In this document: positions 28,321 to 41,500 of the stretch, piece after piece
Layout: every line of letters starts with the position of its first letter
Numbering within the stretch: position 1 is the stretch's first letter
From: Tigriopus japonicus
Taxonomy: Eukaryota > Arthropoda > Copepoda > Harpacticoida > Harpacticidae
DNA length: 64,000 bases
Reading direction: 5' to 3'
NCBI GenBank assembly: GCA_010645155.1
Contig: JAAGOF010000055.1
Location: forward strand, 1,258,241-1,322,240
The notes under the pieces: generated by a model
Database searches by the model: none
What the model was told of the DNA's origin: nothing
The model's input: the letters and a program-made list of their open reading frames with translations, nothing else
Program-made: the position numbers and the translations under genes

Positions 28321-31300
28321 AGTGTGGCAATGCTGACCCTGACGCATTCGGCTTGTCACTTGGTTAAACATGTACGCACAAAAAAAGCCACTAATATATT
28401 TGACTAAAAGGTCTTTGAACAAGCATCCATCAACGGATTGCTTAACCCTACCGCCAAATCGGGAGGATTCACGACCAAGTTATGAACAAGCTCTTGGCGT
28501 TTCCTGGTCCTGTTTTGGATGGACTCACTTTTCAATCGGGAAGCGTCTTAATTTGAGCCCGTTCGGATTCATTGAACCAAAGGAAAAACGAAGACGCGAA
28601 ATGTAATAATGCTAGGATGTGATGAAAGTGTATTGATTTGGGGGATAAAAGGTGGATGAAGGGAGGTCTTTTGAAATCAATTGGAGGGCTGTTAAAGTCC
28701 ATGAAGAGTGGCAAGTCATTTTCAAGCCAAAAGCACACTCCGCTATACCACGTACGTAGGAGCCAGTAATAATGCCATCGGTTAGTTAATCTAAAGAACG
28801 CACTCTACGAGTTTGACGAGGACTTTGGAGGAAATTGTGCAGTGGTTGAAGACGATCTTGCGTAAGAGCTTGAATGGTTTTACACATAGACACTCGCGCA
28901 AGATACATGAGGACATGATATGGTCAAGAAAACGCTTCCAATGTGTCCATCACCCTCTACGTACAAGGTATAAAATCATGCATCAGTCATGGCCAAGAGA
29001 AACCTTTCTCAGACATTCAATCTGACTTGTCTAGTCCTTGTATTCTAGGTATTCCGCTCTGTTTTACTGGGAGACTCGGAATCATCCGGCCAACGATGAC
29101 AAACTCGCATTGTTCTTGCATTGGAGCAAATGTTGTCTCGTTCGAAAACAACTGATATGAAGTTGAGCGTCATTCAAGTTCAATAAGTATGATTGGTGAT
29201 GATGCTAGGATGCAAAAAGAGGCATAAACTTGTTTTGATTTCTTGGTCTCTTCTTTACGATACGGCACTCTCACATTTATCTCCACCGCAACTACCAAAA
29301 GGACATCTTGAACGGCATGTGATGACATCATCAAACCAGTTGCAAGGATAAATATAACCTGAGATTTTCGTTCTAATGTTACAACAAGCATCCATGTTGC
29401 TCTGAACCAATAATAGATGACTTCTTCGCTAATATATTCTTCATTTCAATAACCAAAAACTAAATTGGATAAGCTATGCTCAGAAATTACTGAAATGAGC
29501 CTTTTAATCACAACCTAAAGGTTCAAATTCTGGTATTTGCAACAGTCTGATATCCCTAGCCATAACTGTTCTCCATTGTTTGAAACAAATTGGAAGCCTT
29601 ATACTTCTTAGGGACCGTCATATGGCCCTTGCAACAAATGTTGGATCTGGCTCCGCCTTGGGCTCGCAATGGGGAACCATTAACTAGTAAAGTTGTGGAA
29701 CCCCCTCTTCTTTGAAGTGCCACTTATAGCAGCTCTTACTTCCCACTTTCTAACAACGAGCAAAGTTTTCATTCAACCAAGAACTTTGATTATGGGCCTA
29801 AGAAAAAACTGGGATGGGTTGGACGCTTTCTTGTCACTCTCGTCCTATTTAAGGATAACTGAGCAAAAAGGAATGACAATCTGGACCTGGTTTTCGTGCA
29901 AAAAACATTCTACTTTCACCGTCAACTTGATTTAAGACATAATTGTCTCAGCTTGCCAATTCTCATGGTGGAACAAGCATTTTATGGCATAAATATCAGC
30001 TATACATTGTGGACATTCATCAGATTCGTGGCCATTGTGAATGTTCATCGTCAATCCGTTTCCGCAATTCTTTTTTTTTGTTGTTATGCTCTAGCAAAAG
30101 GCCTCATTAACTCCCCTCGGGTGATTCCAATTCTCTTCGCTTTGTGATTCCTACGCACAAATTCAAAAAAATGGTGTTGCCTATTTTCTTGATATCGCTT
30201 TGTTTTCTATATCTTCATTTCTCAATTGCTTCCTGCCCACCTCACTTGTCTTCATATATGCACACACAGACATCGTTCTGGTTCTCATCTTGCCATTCAA
30301 AGTTGTCTCTTATAGACATCTGAACCATCAGAAGGAAGACCAACCACGTGTGTAACTGACAATCACATTGTCCACAGGTCAACTCTACTAGTACTTGTTC
30401 TCTCTGCCTACAACTTCTCAAGGACGTTATAATGGGAAAAATCACCATGTGATACAAGACCCATTAACCGTCTCCCTCGGAAAGTGGTCGTCGTCGAATG
30501 TGGATCTCTTCGTTTCCTGGTCAAGTGCCATAAAAGGACTTGGAAATCAACACCCATCGGGGCCTTAAGCGTTGCCCTCTAGCCGGCTTTGACCACTTAC
30601 TCGAGCACTGATTTCATCTCCCTAAACGTGTCCCTGAACTCCTACTCGATATTGGGATCATCTCTCGTTGGAATTGGACTATCGGAGACAATTCCGAGTG
30701 TACGGATGTACCTAGTTAATGCACTCGAAAGATGTCCTTGCACATGCTCAAGATCCTGATGCTTTAATTGCCGGGAATGAGGAGTAGTTTTGATGGAAAT
30801 AAACGACGCTCCATGCATTTCTCTGCCATCGACGTGGGATCGATCCCAGATTGGAATTCTGCGCTTGGTTGCCACTGATTTAGTGATGAGTCCTCCCTCC
30901 GACCATGATTGTGCATTAGCTAGGGAGGCCAACGAGTGTAATATCGAATGTTTCAACATCACATCATGTCACTCCTTGCTCCATGCTCCGATTTGGAGTC
31001 TCCGTTGTGACAAGTTCTCACTTTCTGAACTGGAAGAGGAACTTCCAGTTTCAGTTTCAAACGCAGGATCATCCATGAAGTCCAACAACGTAACAGAATT
31101 ACCAACCCGACCCAATGAGCCTTGAAGCTTCATGAAGTGACTGACTGGCTTCGTAAAATATAGATTTCAGCCACATCTGTATATAGTTCCAGCTAGCACT
31201 GAGGGTGACGAGGATGATCATCATCATGATGATGATGTTGGCAACATTGGTATGAGACTTATTTCTTTCTTTTCTGCGAGTGCTTGATGTCCTTGCTGGT

Positions 31301-32066
31301 TGCACAAGCAGCCATCCATCCACTACAAGGAGCTAACTGTATCAAAACATAATTGCTGTCAATCCGAGCCCAGGAAAACCAAGAGCTAATGGCAAAATTG
31401 GGGCTGGTTCATGTTTTCACTCGATCAGCCTAGATAGACTTGACGGCAAATAATTACAACTGCTCTTTAAATAACTGGAATTTTCCCCCCAAGCAAAATA
31501 GTTTTAATCCTTGTGAACTCTAATTCTGAAATTCTTGTTCTTACCTTTTTTGTTGTGACGATGGTTGTTACCGATGTTTTTAAAAGAGTGACTGATGATG
31601 GCTTCGTTTCGTAAAAGATCGAAGGGTTTGACTAGTGAGACCATGGCAACCACATGTTGTCCCAAATTGGACCATGGAACAAGAGCACCCTTCTCACTGT
31701 CTGTCAAATCAAGGCCCTCTTTTCTTTCCAAACACGCACAGCCGATGCCAAACACCACCGGGAAAATTGTAAAAACACCTGAAGATTGCTATTATTTTAG
31801 ATCTTATTATTAATAACAATAATCGGCTGGCTGTTCGGGAGGTCGCAGTCACTAGTTTTCAAGGGTCATGATGGCTTTCGAGAATAAACTTTCCGGGCGA
31901 TGGTAACGATGATGGCCACAAGAACAAGAACGACAAAGACACCACCACACTTTCATGAAGACTTCCAATTCTCGATGTTGTTGTTCTTCTCCTTCCAGTT
32001 CAGTGTTCAACTTTTACTATCATCATCATCGTCACTTTCACCACAATTCAGTGAAGTCCGTCATTC

Positions 32067-32096
32067 AGTGAGTGAGTGAGTGAGTGAGTGAGCGAG
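32067..32096. repeat. (GTGA)n microsatellite
   Basis: About seven tetranucleotide units of GTGA, the last ones degenerate (GCGA). A shorter run of the same motif lies near 41184-41200. Confidence 0.85.
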
Positions 32097-35000
32097 TCAG
32101 CAACCACGACGAGAAGACTGTTTCTCCTCTCTTGTCATCAGTGAAGATGAGGTTGATGCTGGATCTGATGTTGGACCAATCAGTTTATGGAAAGGACCGT
32201 GTGCCAATCAATAGCTATTCATGCCTATTTATTGATGGATGAGGAGGTGCAGAGGAATGGACAATGATGATCCACACCGATGGAAAGCAACGAGTTGGAA
32301 CCAATAATGCGCACACACACGCTACACGAAAATAGAGGAGCACTTGGAACAGAAATGGACCAGAAGAGAGACTTGAAACGGGGGAGAGAGAGAGAGAGCT
32401 AATAAAAGCAAGAGGAAGAAAGAGAATAAATAGGAGCTCCTCAAATCAAAAATAAGCCTGGAATTGCCAGCGACATGGAGAAGTGACAATATTGAGGTGC
32501 GGATGGCAACTGAAATATCCTCACTCGGGCAAGCGCCACTCAAGCGATGCTGCTAGGTCGTTCGTTTGGTCTTCTTCGCTCTCATCTCATGACCAGCTAT
32601 GTGTATGCTTTGATTTCAACTCTCTCGATCGAGGACTTCCAACCATCAGACTTGCGCGTGCGTGTGCATATGTGTCCATAAACCTCTACACATACTACAG
32701 AATCCCCGAGATGAACGTACGCTAGCTAATGGACCCGGTTAGCGCGTGCAATTCGAGCGTCACCCTGCGCTTCTGGTTGATTCAACCAACAGGTTGGTTC
32801 TCTGGTTGGAGCACGCTCAATAGGACAGAAGAACCACGAACCTAACTGATTAGGAATGAGGACTCCAAGTGGAGCAGAGGAGCAAATCTGCTACAAAGTA
32901 AGCAAGAACAGGGGGAAATATTGCTTCTTGCGCGAGCGCAGGATCAGAAAAAGAGAGATACGCCACCTTTCAGCAAATCATCTGGATTGGTACAAGCGTT
33001 TATACGCATGGTTGAGAGGCATGTCAATGAGTCTGAGGTTTAATTTAAGTGGTAAGACATATGATCCTGGTGTTTAATATCCTGATTTTGTCCTCGGAAG
33101 GAGACGGGTATTGTTGGTAATTGGAGGGGATTTGTAATAAGGGAGAAATTAAGACGCTTTTTGGGAGGCTTTGAAGTCAACGGAAACCCAGTGATGAACG
33201 GAACTAGACAATGGAACCGTCGATCCCTTTGATTGTCAGGCATATTCGCATGTTGCCAATTTTTCTTATGCCTTATTGAATGGTGTTCGTGCCTGCCATA
33301 AATATTTCTTTTTGTTTTCTTGGTGACTGGACACAATCGCTTTGTAAGACAATGGAACAATTTTGGAGCTGTTTCTGGTCGCTTCCTTCCTTCCGTCCTT
33401 CCTGTTATAATGTTTATCCAACTCATTATGAACGATTGGAGGAATTCGGCACGTTTTTTTCCTGTCCCGTAATTCATGGCAGCGGCTGGATTAGAATAAA
33501 GCACGACAGACAGGGTTCAGCTCAGTGGTGGATGAGGCACGTTATCTCTAATCCAAAGTGATGCATGCCCTTTCTTTGCTATTCCTCGGTGCGATTTTGT
33601 CATGTTCTTCCATTCAAAAGAATAACGCCGAACCGAATGGCAAATGATCACGGATCTTACACATGTGCCTTTTTACTGTAATTTCTGGACGTTCCTGAAA
33701 GAACAGGTTATGATTTAGACCAGCAAGCATGTGTTGTACGTATTCAGTGAGGGAACGTGCCACAAATCTATCAGAAACAAGGAAAATTGGCAGAGATCCC
33801 GACAACCGATTTCTTTTAGTATTGATTGCTTCAGATTCTTTTTTTTTTGGTAATGCATGTTAGAACAATGGGCAGTGGATTTTATATTAAAGAAAATTGG
33901 AAGGACAAGCGGCGAGTTTTGAGACTTCTAATTAATGGACAGACCAAAACCACATCAAGAGCCTTTTGGCTACATTCCATACCAAAGCGATGATATCTAT
34001 ATTGCTTATTGGTGTCTTGCCAGATGTTCATTGTCTACTTGTAGCCTCAGAAAATTTGTGTAAAATTCATGATAGTCTCTACTAAGATGTTCAGCTGTGG
34101 AATGCTTATGCATCGTGTTTCGTTCTAGAAAATTGATTTTTCCACAAGGATATTTTTATGCATATCTTATTGTGGTATAGCCTTAATCAAGAAGCATCTG
34201 CAACTTAGTTCACAAGATACTTTTGCTAATGCGAGGAAGCGGTAGAGAAAAGGACACCACAAACGTCTCTCTGGATTATACTAGTGCACTATAATAAAGA
34301 AGTACGGTCATGAAGTGTGTCACTTATTGAATTTCATGTGGCAACAGTTCGCACTTCCTATGATACATATATATTTGAATATTGCAATGGTCATACAATG
34401 TATCAGTTTTGAGCAAATTTTAGAGCTTCAAATGTTGATTGAGGACTGCAAATGGACGTGGAAAGGTTTTTGGTTGAATTAATAGATAAATCAATCAACA
34501 TTTGAGGCACTTAATTTGTCCAAATTCAAATATGTATGTAACAGGGGAAGTGCAAGCTGTTGATGCATGAAATCCACTATGTAGTTGAAGCACTTTATGA
34601 CCGTACTCTTTTGTTATATACGTAGCTGTAGAATATACTTAAAAAAAAGTAAAGTATTGTCACCCGCTCATTCAACAATGCTTCATTAACAACACGTATC
34701 AAATTATTATCAGTTAATTACGCCGACAATCTTGTTAAACCTCCAACACATCCATCAATCACGGCTATAAAAGCATTATTCTCGGCACCGAGAAATCAAA
34801 AAAGAGCTTTTCGTGATGATTCATAGTTTTGATCAAAGAAATGGTAATAAAAATTTTGACAGAAACTTTTCCATCACCATGTCTGATGCTTGTTGAGTGA
34901 ATTGACAATCAATATATTTTTCGTGGTCTATTTCCCATGGATTTGCAAGATTTCATCATGCTTTCAAATGGCCAAGGATGTTTAGATCACATTCATCTTA

Positions 35001-36872
35001 ATCATATCGTCAACTTTGCAGGCGTCATTGAAAATGAAGTGGCTTAATTAGAATTAAAATCCTCGACCTTGATGTTTTTTGATGAGGTCAAAATTCATTG
35101 GCACCTTGTCATTATTTTTTTTTTGGACAAAAGGTTTTTTTTGCTTTCCTACAGAGGACTGTTTTACTTTGTAAACCTTTGCTTTGTTTACACATCACTT
35201 AAGACTGTCCATAGAAATTTAAGACGGAATCTTTAGTTTGAATATTCCTTTAAAACGTTGCATTCAAAATAAAAATCCAAGGGGCAGATTGTTCAACCCG
35301 ATACTTGAATATATTTCCAATCAAGTTGAAGTTATTCAGCACATACCCAACTACCCCATTGATTCTTGCTCACGTGATTCATCCCATGCAAATCCTTCTT
35401 GATTCCTACTTGGGAAAGGGATATTTGACGACCCTTGTCTCTCAGTTCATAGACTTCTTTGAGCACCATGTATCTTTGTTCAAATGGATTCAACGTGAGA
35501 TTCAAGGCAGCAGGGATCTCGATGAGATAAATGATCCTTCATTGCTCAAGATTGAGCTCTTTAATTACGAGTTTCCATGGAAATATGGTCAAAGTCACGC
35601 TAGTCCAAACCTGTAATGTTCTAGATCTAAGGATGATTACAATGTGGTGTGGGTTTGAATCTCATTTCTTGGGTGCGATACTGAGTAACTTGCTATCAAC
35701 CAATAACAATCCAGATCAAAGGAAGTTCGCGAAACACTAACATAGAGTACCATTTTAGAGGCTGGACCAATCCTCTCCAGAAGTAAGGAAGGATCTTTTT
35801 ATTTACCTTTAAAACTCAAGGCGATTTCAGGTTGACAACGTGGCCCTCTTTCAGATGGCTTTTAAAAGATCACTTTATTCCTTTGGAGTTCGTTTTGAGA
35901 AAAGAAATCAAAGGTTTAATGGGATTCACTCAAAGTTTATGCAACCGAATCATTATAATTGATGACTTCATTTCGGAAGATTTAAGCCTTTAAATTTGGA
36001 CGGCTTACTTGCTGTTTTCATGACCTCCATCAAAATGGTTTGAGAGACATATGATCTCCCAAATAAATTGCGGTCAACCAAAATTTGAGAAGTCTTCCAA
36101 TCAAGAGGAATTTTCACTCTTCGAGATGAAGAGCAATTTCATTAAATGAACCATTCCTCTTGTGAGTGCACTCTGTGTTTCAGTTTCAGAGCAACGGGGC
36201 CCATTCATGTCAGGATAAAGAAACATAAGAGCAGCACTTCCTCCTTTGAATGGCAGTGGAAATAGACAAGATGATGAATCAGGATATTAAAGCCAACCCA
36301 TTTTATAATCTCTTTGACTTGAGCCAACTTCATCCATTCTTTTGGGATCTTTATCTTATTTACTCTCCGCTCAGCTATTTCACGTGTTGGAATCCCCACA
36401 GATTATTTGGGCAATGAATTGAACACGTAACAAAGAGGCACACGAATAAACAAACAACGGTGTAGAAACACACCGAAACCAACCAGAGTTCGTGGTTAAC
36501 CTTCCGAGGTCTCGATCCTGACACAGAAGTCTAATTCTTACGCAATACGAAAGATCCAACAAAAACGGACAAATTGGTGATTGCGACTAAAGGAATTTCG
36601 TTCATTGCAATGTCATTCGCGTAGGCTTTGGCTTGATCGCTTCAGATTGCACACTTAATGAACACACAACTCTATATACAGTATGTATTGACTTTCTAGT
36701 TAAGGAACGATTCAGACAAAGACGTCACTTTCGTATATAAGGTCGTAGATTGAAATCGAAGTGGGTCAAAAGGTGTCGGTAAAAACAATTACGTATGCAA
36801 TCATGTTAATCAAAATGATTCTTGGTTTTATCCTGATATTTGTTTAAGGTATGTCAGAACGATTCAGTTTTC

Positions 36873-36910
36873 TTTACAGGAAATCCCATTTTTTGTAGCG
36901 GTATTAAAAA
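36873..36910 (+). mobile_element. SINE 3'-region fragment
   Basis: The stretch from TTTACAGG through TTGTAGCGGTA matches the segment just after the tRNA-like units of the SINE at 38178-38216. It ends in homopolymer C and A runs (36912-36930) instead of a CAA tail. No tRNA-like head precedes it, so it looks 5'-truncated. Confidence 0.6.
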
Positions 36911-37702
36911 ATCCCCCCCCCCCAAAAAAAGTTAGTTTTCAGGAAAACGTCACTAACTTAAAATATTCCTTTTTGCAATCTACCGTTCAAAATGCTCCTT
37001 TCTGATAAAAATTTCCAAAAAAAAATATTTTGTTTTTTTTTCTACGCCAGGGGCCGGTAACCCGAGCCCTGCAGTCAATATGTAGGACAACAGGTGATTT
37101 TTGCAAGACCTAGTGGCCAAAATAGTGGATGAACATGCCATGCACAAACCAATACTTGTGGATCAAGTACCCACCTGCTTCTGCTTAGGGTCCAAATTAA
37201 AATGTCTAAGGTTTGATGGGCCTTAAATCCAAGACGAAACTGTCACCAACCCCTGTTCCAATGTATTGGTAACAACTGAACTAAGACAAATGATGCTAAT
37301 AAAACTTTAATGACCTTTCTATTTTTGAAACAAAACGTAAAATACCGACACAACGTAAAAAGGGTAGTTATGAAGATAAATACGTAGATCTTGGGTGCAA
37401 AAGGTGTTTTAGAGTACTAATGTGAACAAACTGGCCATTTCTTTATTTGCTTGTATATTTTTGGGGGGTTTTAAGATATTTGTGTTTTGGGAAAATTTGT
37501 ATCATTTCCAAATAAATGCAGTGTTGCCTTCAAGATTTGTAAAAGTGAGTGTCTAATGATCATTTTTGTCACAATAATTCCTGCTGTTGAAAGGATCGAT
37601 TCGCCCAAGAGATAAATTCCATATAATTGAAACACTTAGTTTGAACCTTCAAACGTTTTTAAGACCTTTGTCTGCTTTTGACCGATTTCAATTCCTTAAA
37701 GT

Positions 37703-38400
37703 AGGGTTGGTCAGGGGTTATCCCTGGGATCCCGGGACGAGAATTTCCAACTTTGAAAACGGAATAAACGGGATTTTTTACATTATTAAAAAAAATGTTA
37801 TTTTTTACGGGATCTCGTGACGGGATTTTCTTAATCAAAACGGCATTTTATAAAATTTGAAAGCCCTTAAGAAGTTAAAATGACAAAAATGAAGGAAATA
37901 TCTGGCAATGTAATTGCAACTTCTTTCAAGGAAGCCAGAGTGGCCACGCGTACTGGCGCGTTCTTAAAAGTGCCCAGTGTAAGTGCTTCTCCAGATGGCG
38001 TAGGTTCGAATCCTGTTGGGGGTCGGATTGAAGCTGTTGGGAGAAATCCTCTAAAGGAAGCCAGAGTGGCTGCGCGTACTAATGCGTTCTTATAAGAGCA
38101 GAGTGTAAGTGCTTCTCCAGACGGCGTAGGTTCGAATCCTGTTGGGGGTCGGATTGAAGCTGTCGGGAGAAATCCTTGTTTACAGGGAATCGCATTCCTT
38201 GTAGCGGTAGTAGAAAATCTGCAAAAACAACAACAACAGACTGCACTAAAACTAATGTTTCCAATTACTAATGCTGTTAGGACAAAAATCAATATTTCGA
38301 TACTCATACCCTAACATAGAAAATTGGAAACCCCAAAAATCCCGGAAAATCCTAGTTTATCCCGTTTCAGGGATCTGAAGGACAGGATTAAACCAACCCT
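37703..38400. mobile_element. MITE-like element, copy A, itself interrupted by a SINE
   Basis: It begins AGGGTTGGT and ends ACCAACCCT, a 9-bp terminal inverted repeat with weaker similarity further in. Both ends and the interior match copy B at 45919-46280 once the inner insertion (about 37922-38244) is removed. It sits inside repeat R1, whose uninterrupted copy shows the empty site near 57056-57066. No target-site duplication is evident. The termini recall hAT-type non-autonomous elements, but that assignment is a guess. Confidence 0.75.
37922..38244 (+). mobile_element. Tandem tRNA-derived SINE (two 126-bp units plus tail)
   Basis: Two head-to-tail units spaced exactly 126 bp apart (37928-38050 and 38054-38176), roughly 90% identical with no indels. 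Each has a box A-like AGCCAGAGTGG (37933 and 38059) and a perfect box B GGTTCGAATCC (38003-38013 and 38129-38139), the layout of RNA polymerase III internal promoters. The 3' half resembles a class II (Leu/Ser-type) tRNA, but no acceptor stem forms, so these are tRNA-derived repeats and not tRNA genes. A unique segment and a CAA-rich tail follow. The flanks TGCAACT (left) and TGCACT (right) may be a decayed target-site duplication. Confidence 0.75.
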
Positions 38401-38571
38401 GGCTACGGGTGTCACTTTTGGCAGCCCTGTTATCTGGGAGACCAAAACAAACAATCTCTGATTACTTCTTTTCCGATTTGTTTGTTCTTTATCTTTCATT
38501 TTTGTTTGTTTGGTTTGCCGTTGTTTGTTTGTCTTTGTTTGCCATTTGTTATATTTTTTTCCCATTAGTAG

Positions 38572-41500
38572 TTTAGGCCACTAACTCGAAGTGTTTCAAG
38601 GGGTACATAGAGTCTGCTGAAATTTGAAGGTTTAGGTCAAAGAGAGAGAAGTTGGCCATCGTTACTTTATTTTCACACAAGCTCTTGTTAAAAGGTTTTG
38701 ATCTAGAAAACATACCACTATTGGTCTTGTTGAAACTACAAAGCACGATCTTGAAGGAAATAATTGATTCGAGAAACTGCTTCATTTTTCAGGCCTCGCA
38801 AAGGCATCTTATTGAAAGGAAAATAAGTGGTTATGCAATCTCTATCCCTATTGTCTAAGAGTGATTTTTAGATCCCTCGTTGGAATGGATTTTTTGAGCT
38901 GAAATGATCTCAAAGTTGGTGAGATGTCTTCATCTTTATTTCAATAATCACTCAAGTTGAATTGGTACGTCTAAATATTCCAACGAACTCAGCACATGAT
39001 GAATGATTAATGGACAATTACGAAAGATCCATTTGGTGAACACACACACAATCCTTGCAGCAGCGCACGCACGACCAGAACCATCTGTTGAGAACAATGC
39101 ACTTAGTAATCTGACAAGTTATTAATCCATTCCCATCACAACCATGAATCTAATCCGCTCTACATTTTCCATAAGAAATTCAGTTTCTCAGCTTCAGTTT
39201 ACGATCTACTTATTGAAACCTCTATTCAGATCAGGCTCGTGGAAACTGCATGTGATCAGAACCACTGGTTCGTTGGTCTCACTCACAGATGCTACGGTTT
39301 CCCATTTTCACGGTCACTTTCGATCTCAATCCAACCAAAGGATCGGACGTCAGGCATAATCAATGTGATCAGTGGATTACCCAAATTTCATTCCAATTGA
39401 GTGGTGGAAGGACAACAAAGAGTGAAGCTTTGTTCATTACGTGATGGTTGAATTATCGATCAGCGATGTAGAATAGAGATGATATTGAATTCCCGATGAT
39501 CCTCGGTTTCGCTTGGACCAGGTGACGAGGCGCCCAAGATTTGTGGGAATAAATGGGGCCCATTGGAATGAAGGGTGCGCCAACAAGGACAGTCCTGGAA
39601 TTTTCTAATTCATTTCTTGGCTTCAGGGTTTGTCGGGCGTCAGTTGTGGTCAAAAGCATATGTATACACTCACCATAATCACTACCGTAAGGAATATGCC
39701 CCCTGTGCATTTTTTATATTCCAAGATGGACTACGAAACCTGTGCACATGAAACTAGTTATCTTTATTTCAAGTTTTTATCTGGTCAGTAATCTATTTAT
39801 TGGGGTTTTATGTGTTCGAGTGTTTTAAGTTGCTGACATAGAACGTTAAAACCACGTTGTTTAAACGAAATGAAAGGGTAAGTAGAGTCACCAAACAAAA
39901 ATCTTGATATTTGAGAATTCTCTCCTACCCAAGTGGTTAATGAAAAACAAATGAATATCGAAGCCCTTTTGACTAGTAATTCGAAATGAAATCATGAAGT
40001 TCGTGAGCATATTTCAATAATGTTGAGCCTATAAGTGGTGATGCCCTGAGTAGAAAAATAGCCAAATCAAATTGAAAAAAAAAAACCGCAAAATAATATC
40101 ACACCACTTAGAAATATTGTATACGGTTATCATTTCTACTACGTTAACTATTTCTATATCATGGATAATGGTCCTGTGCACTAAAGCTCTGGCCTACATT
40201 TGGTGAATACATCAAAATCAATTTAACTTTCCGTCCTCGTTGTTAGAGGTCCTCGAAAGTTTCTTCCCAAACAAATCGGATATGCAGGACGGCGAGAGAT
40301 AAAGCGGGAAAAAAGGACGATGGAGCAAGTAGACATGTGCCATCTCTTCTTGGTTTGATACCGTTTCTGAAGAGTCTGTGGATTGCTGGTCAGTATTGTG
40401 AAATCCTCCGAGACCTTGGACAGATCTGGTGCGCAGATCGTCGGGATTTTAATCGTGAGGTTTGGTTGAACTTGATGTTTGGCAGGATCATTTTTCACTT
40501 GGTTAGCGCGTCGTGCAGTCGCAAACGTACTCATGTTTGCTTCATTTCCCTCTCATTATCATTTGGCAATGGATATGGAGTGTGAAAATGGCAACACCTC
40601 TTTTACGTTTACTCCATATGCGAGTCTATATCATTTACCTCAAATGATGGCTCTTTATGGTAATCCGAAGGTTAGTCAAGGCCAAATGGCTAAGGGCTTT
40701 TTCGACAGGAAAAATATGGATCTGGAAGCGTGAGTTACGCCGTGACTAAACGAGAAAACATCATGATTCCATTTTTTAGGGGCTCCAAAGAACCGCCTCC
40801 GCCATCTTCGTTTCAATATACAAGTAACAGGTTGACAGCCACAACACCTCAGATTTCTTCCCATGACAGCCGAAATTTGGCACTATCCATTCTCAAGGTA
40901 CATCATTGCCTTGGAAACCACAATACCCCTGCAGTAAATCTGGAGCATTTTCACCTCCTTTGTTTTGATCTCTTCAGAGAAAACCGTCGAAAAGAAACCC
41001 CTAATTTCGGCCACATGAGGAGAATCAAAACGTTTGACACCAATTTACCATTTTACAACACTCTAACACCTTTGACAAGACCCTGAGATATTCTCGAAAA
41101 TCAGGGTATCATGATTCCATAGGTCACACCTAATCATGAGTGTCCTCCAATGTGACCTAGAAAAAATGCCACCGAGAAGAGAACGAGTGAGTGAGTGAGT
41201 CAAAGGCAACAGACAACAACGACAAAAACTTCGTGCCATCGACGCATTCAAAAATAATTTCACATTCAAATTTTTCCTTGACATTTTAGAACCTGCCTAA
41301 TTTCCCCTCTGTTTCTCTTCCCATCTTCCTCGTTTGATCGCATCCTCTCGTTCGTTTCATTCACCGAGCATCGGGGTCGTCGACGGTGTTTTTCTTGTAG
41401 CTAGACACTAACAGGATAGACCGGCAAGATCGTCTTGCTCTAGATCAATACTTCGAAGACGAGTCAGTGAAGGCGTGCTAGAGTTTCCAAAGCGTCTATG

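Larger units (their letters stand above)
22680..36872. other. 14 kb without a confidently recognisable gene
   Basis: Only isolated exon-like stretches are visible: a possible plus-strand exon at 23199-23290 (treated as a finding) and a few short frames next to consensus donors. Simple repeats at 28304-28320 and 32067-32096 lie here. About 33.8-36.8 kb is markedly AT-rich with no protein motif. Confidence 0.35.
37416..38571 (+). mobile_element. Dispersed repeat R1, copy 1 (interrupted by a MITE-like element)
   Basis: The left part (37416-37702) and right part (38401-38571) align, in the same order, with one continuous stretch at 56772-57217. Shared landmarks are GAACAAA-TGGCCATTTC, TTTGACCG, the motif GTCACTTTTGGCAGCCCTG, and a right end rich in TTTGTTTG. 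The 698 bases between the halves are a separate insertion. The type of R1 is unknown: I see no clear terminal repeats, target duplication or coding sequence. Confidence 0.75.

Noticed and set aside
33040..33504. 154-codon minus-strand frame
   Set aside because: No recognisable motif; no supporting splice sites.
37040..37072. CAGGGGCCGG...CCCTG stretch as a hAT element end
   Set aside because: Resembles some hAT termini, but no partner end or 8-bp target duplication was found.
37928..38176. A pair of tandem tRNA genes
   Set aside because: Box A and box B are present, but no acceptor stem pairs at the ends, and a unique segment and CAA tail follow inside an interrupted repeat, so a tRNA-derived SINE fits better.
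37867..38307. 146-codon minus-strand frame as a gene
   Set aside because: It lies almost entirely inside the tandem SINE; its internally repeated peptide is simply the translated 126-bp units.
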